Below are positions 42,598-43,500 of a DNA stretch of 43,500 nucleotides, in pieces. Where the stretch lies: positions 4,396,501 through 4,440,000 of the forward strand of contig NC_135559.1 of the NCBI RefSeq assembly GCF_964340395.1, in the 5' to 3' direction. Every line of letters begins with the position of its first letter. Position 1 is the stretch's first letter. This DNA comes from Glandiceps talaboti. Taxonomy: Eukaryota; Hemichordata; Enteropneusta; Spengelidae. The position numbers were made by a program, and so were the translations under genes. The notes beneath the pieces are model-generated. The model worked only from the letters and a program-made list of their open reading frames with translations, was not told where the DNA came from and did no database searches.

Positions 42598-43500
42598 GAA
42601 TAAGAGTCAGCATAGCCGCACTCTAATATTGTGGCTTATTTTTCCAGCTAAGCTTGTTATCATGACCTTCAGAGGTATGACTATGAACGATGCATTTGTG
42701 AGTTAAAATGGAGACTTTGCTTGGTATATACATTTCATGAATTCAGTTCAAAATAACATTCTATAAAGAGTTAGTGCGTGAAATGACATGTACTTTCCCT
42801 CGTGACAAAGCGAACATAGAGTCTATTCATGTTTCTTTCCAAAATCAAATAAAATATCATAATAGCTCGCGTTTTCCACTGTACCTCTGGTTTTTAATTA
42901 GTGAACGATAAGTACTCGTATGACTGCATTATTCTTTTTCAGTCATTTTACGGATGTTACAGCGTGAGCATGCAGTTTCATTGAGATGAGATGCCAACTT
43001 CTGTATAACTAGCTACAACTACAAGATTTAATGTTACCAAATAAAAAAAGCATACACAGAAAGATAGTCCTAAGCAGAGATTCACCTCTCACTGTGAAAG
43101 TGTTTCATTGTCTTGTCTATGTGGTCAGTCAAGTTGGATATTTGACTGGTTAAAGATGCTCAATAACCAATTCTACCATATGTCTATTGTAATACTAGTA
43201 GACCAAGTGTGCATGCCACTGTTGGAAACAACGACTGTGTGTATTTTTATTGCATTTATCTTAACACTAAACCTTGCTGCTAGTTTCACCGATTTTGATG
43301 TCTCGTCTTAATATCGAAACTACGTACATGCTCATGCTGTAAAGGCTGTAAACAATCTATCCACACAGAAGTGATGATAATGTAGGTCCCAAACCAACGA
43401 GCAATGTCTTATTCCACAGTGTTTATTTATTTATGTGTACATTATAGTCAGCATCATCTTCAGATTAAACTTCTCCGAATCTAATCAAATTAAGCCTATT

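Noticed and set aside
42648-42674. 27-nt possible microexon for the MGCGSS gene
   Set aside because: Acceptor and donor phases fit, but such short matches arise easily by chance in 4.7 kb.

Overview
The window is eukaryotic nuclear DNA from an animal, most likely a marine invertebrate with slowly evolving gene structures. The evidence is GT-AG introns with consistent phases, AATAAA signals, very many di-, tri- and tetranucleotide repeats, minisatellites, MITEs, tRNA-derived SINE-like sequence and decayed LINEs. The monoamine oxidase gene keeps essentially every exon boundary I remember from the vertebrate gene, and C1q-domain genes occur as a tandem pair. A hemichordate, an amphioxus or a slowly evolving lophotrochozoan would all fit; the sequence alone does not decide. 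I see no prokaryotic genes, CRISPR array or intact mobile-element gene.

Layout. 1-3.0 kb: a LINE 3'-end remnant, a (CACT)n block, a 31-bp minisatellite with higher-order structure, and a 0.75-kb element with inverted ends and a TTA target duplication. 3.0-9.2 kb: two tandem two-exon genes on the plus strand, each encoding a secreted protein built as signal peptide, coiled coil, CxxxC motif, acidic linker and C-terminal C1q domain (423 and 400 aa). 9.9-28.1 kb: a complete 18-exon monoamine oxidase gene (523 or 527 aa) with the covalent-FAD cysteine, active-site lysine, aromatic cage and C-terminal membrane anchor. Its 7.1-kb intron 12 is a sink for decayed transposons. 29.0-33.3 kb: a complete four-exon gene for the ER rhomboid protease RHBDD1/RHBDL4 (426 aa) with Ser/His catalytic residues, a UIM and a C-terminal VCP-binding motif. 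33.3-38.6 kb: probable 3' UTR, repeats, a second MITE copy and unassigned AT-rich DNA. 38.67-38.81 kb: a likely first coding exon starting MGCGSS (myristoylation/palmitoylation signal) whose remaining exons lie beyond what I can identify. 38.8-43.5 kb: mostly satellites, including a 24-bp minisatellite sharing its core with one at 5.2 kb, and a telomere-like hexamer array.

The four gene units all lie on the plus strand but show no sign of acting together: two extracellular C1q proteins (putative recognition molecules), an outer mitochondrial membrane amine oxidase, an ER-associated degradation protease and a lipid-anchored protein. I found no undescribed multi-gene system. The most unusual points are gene-level: a 14-residue (two-heptad) duplication in one C1q protein; MAO exon 17, which has a triplicated 3' splice site and a GC 5' splice site; altered MAO substrate-gate residues; and a long foldback in MAO intron 15.
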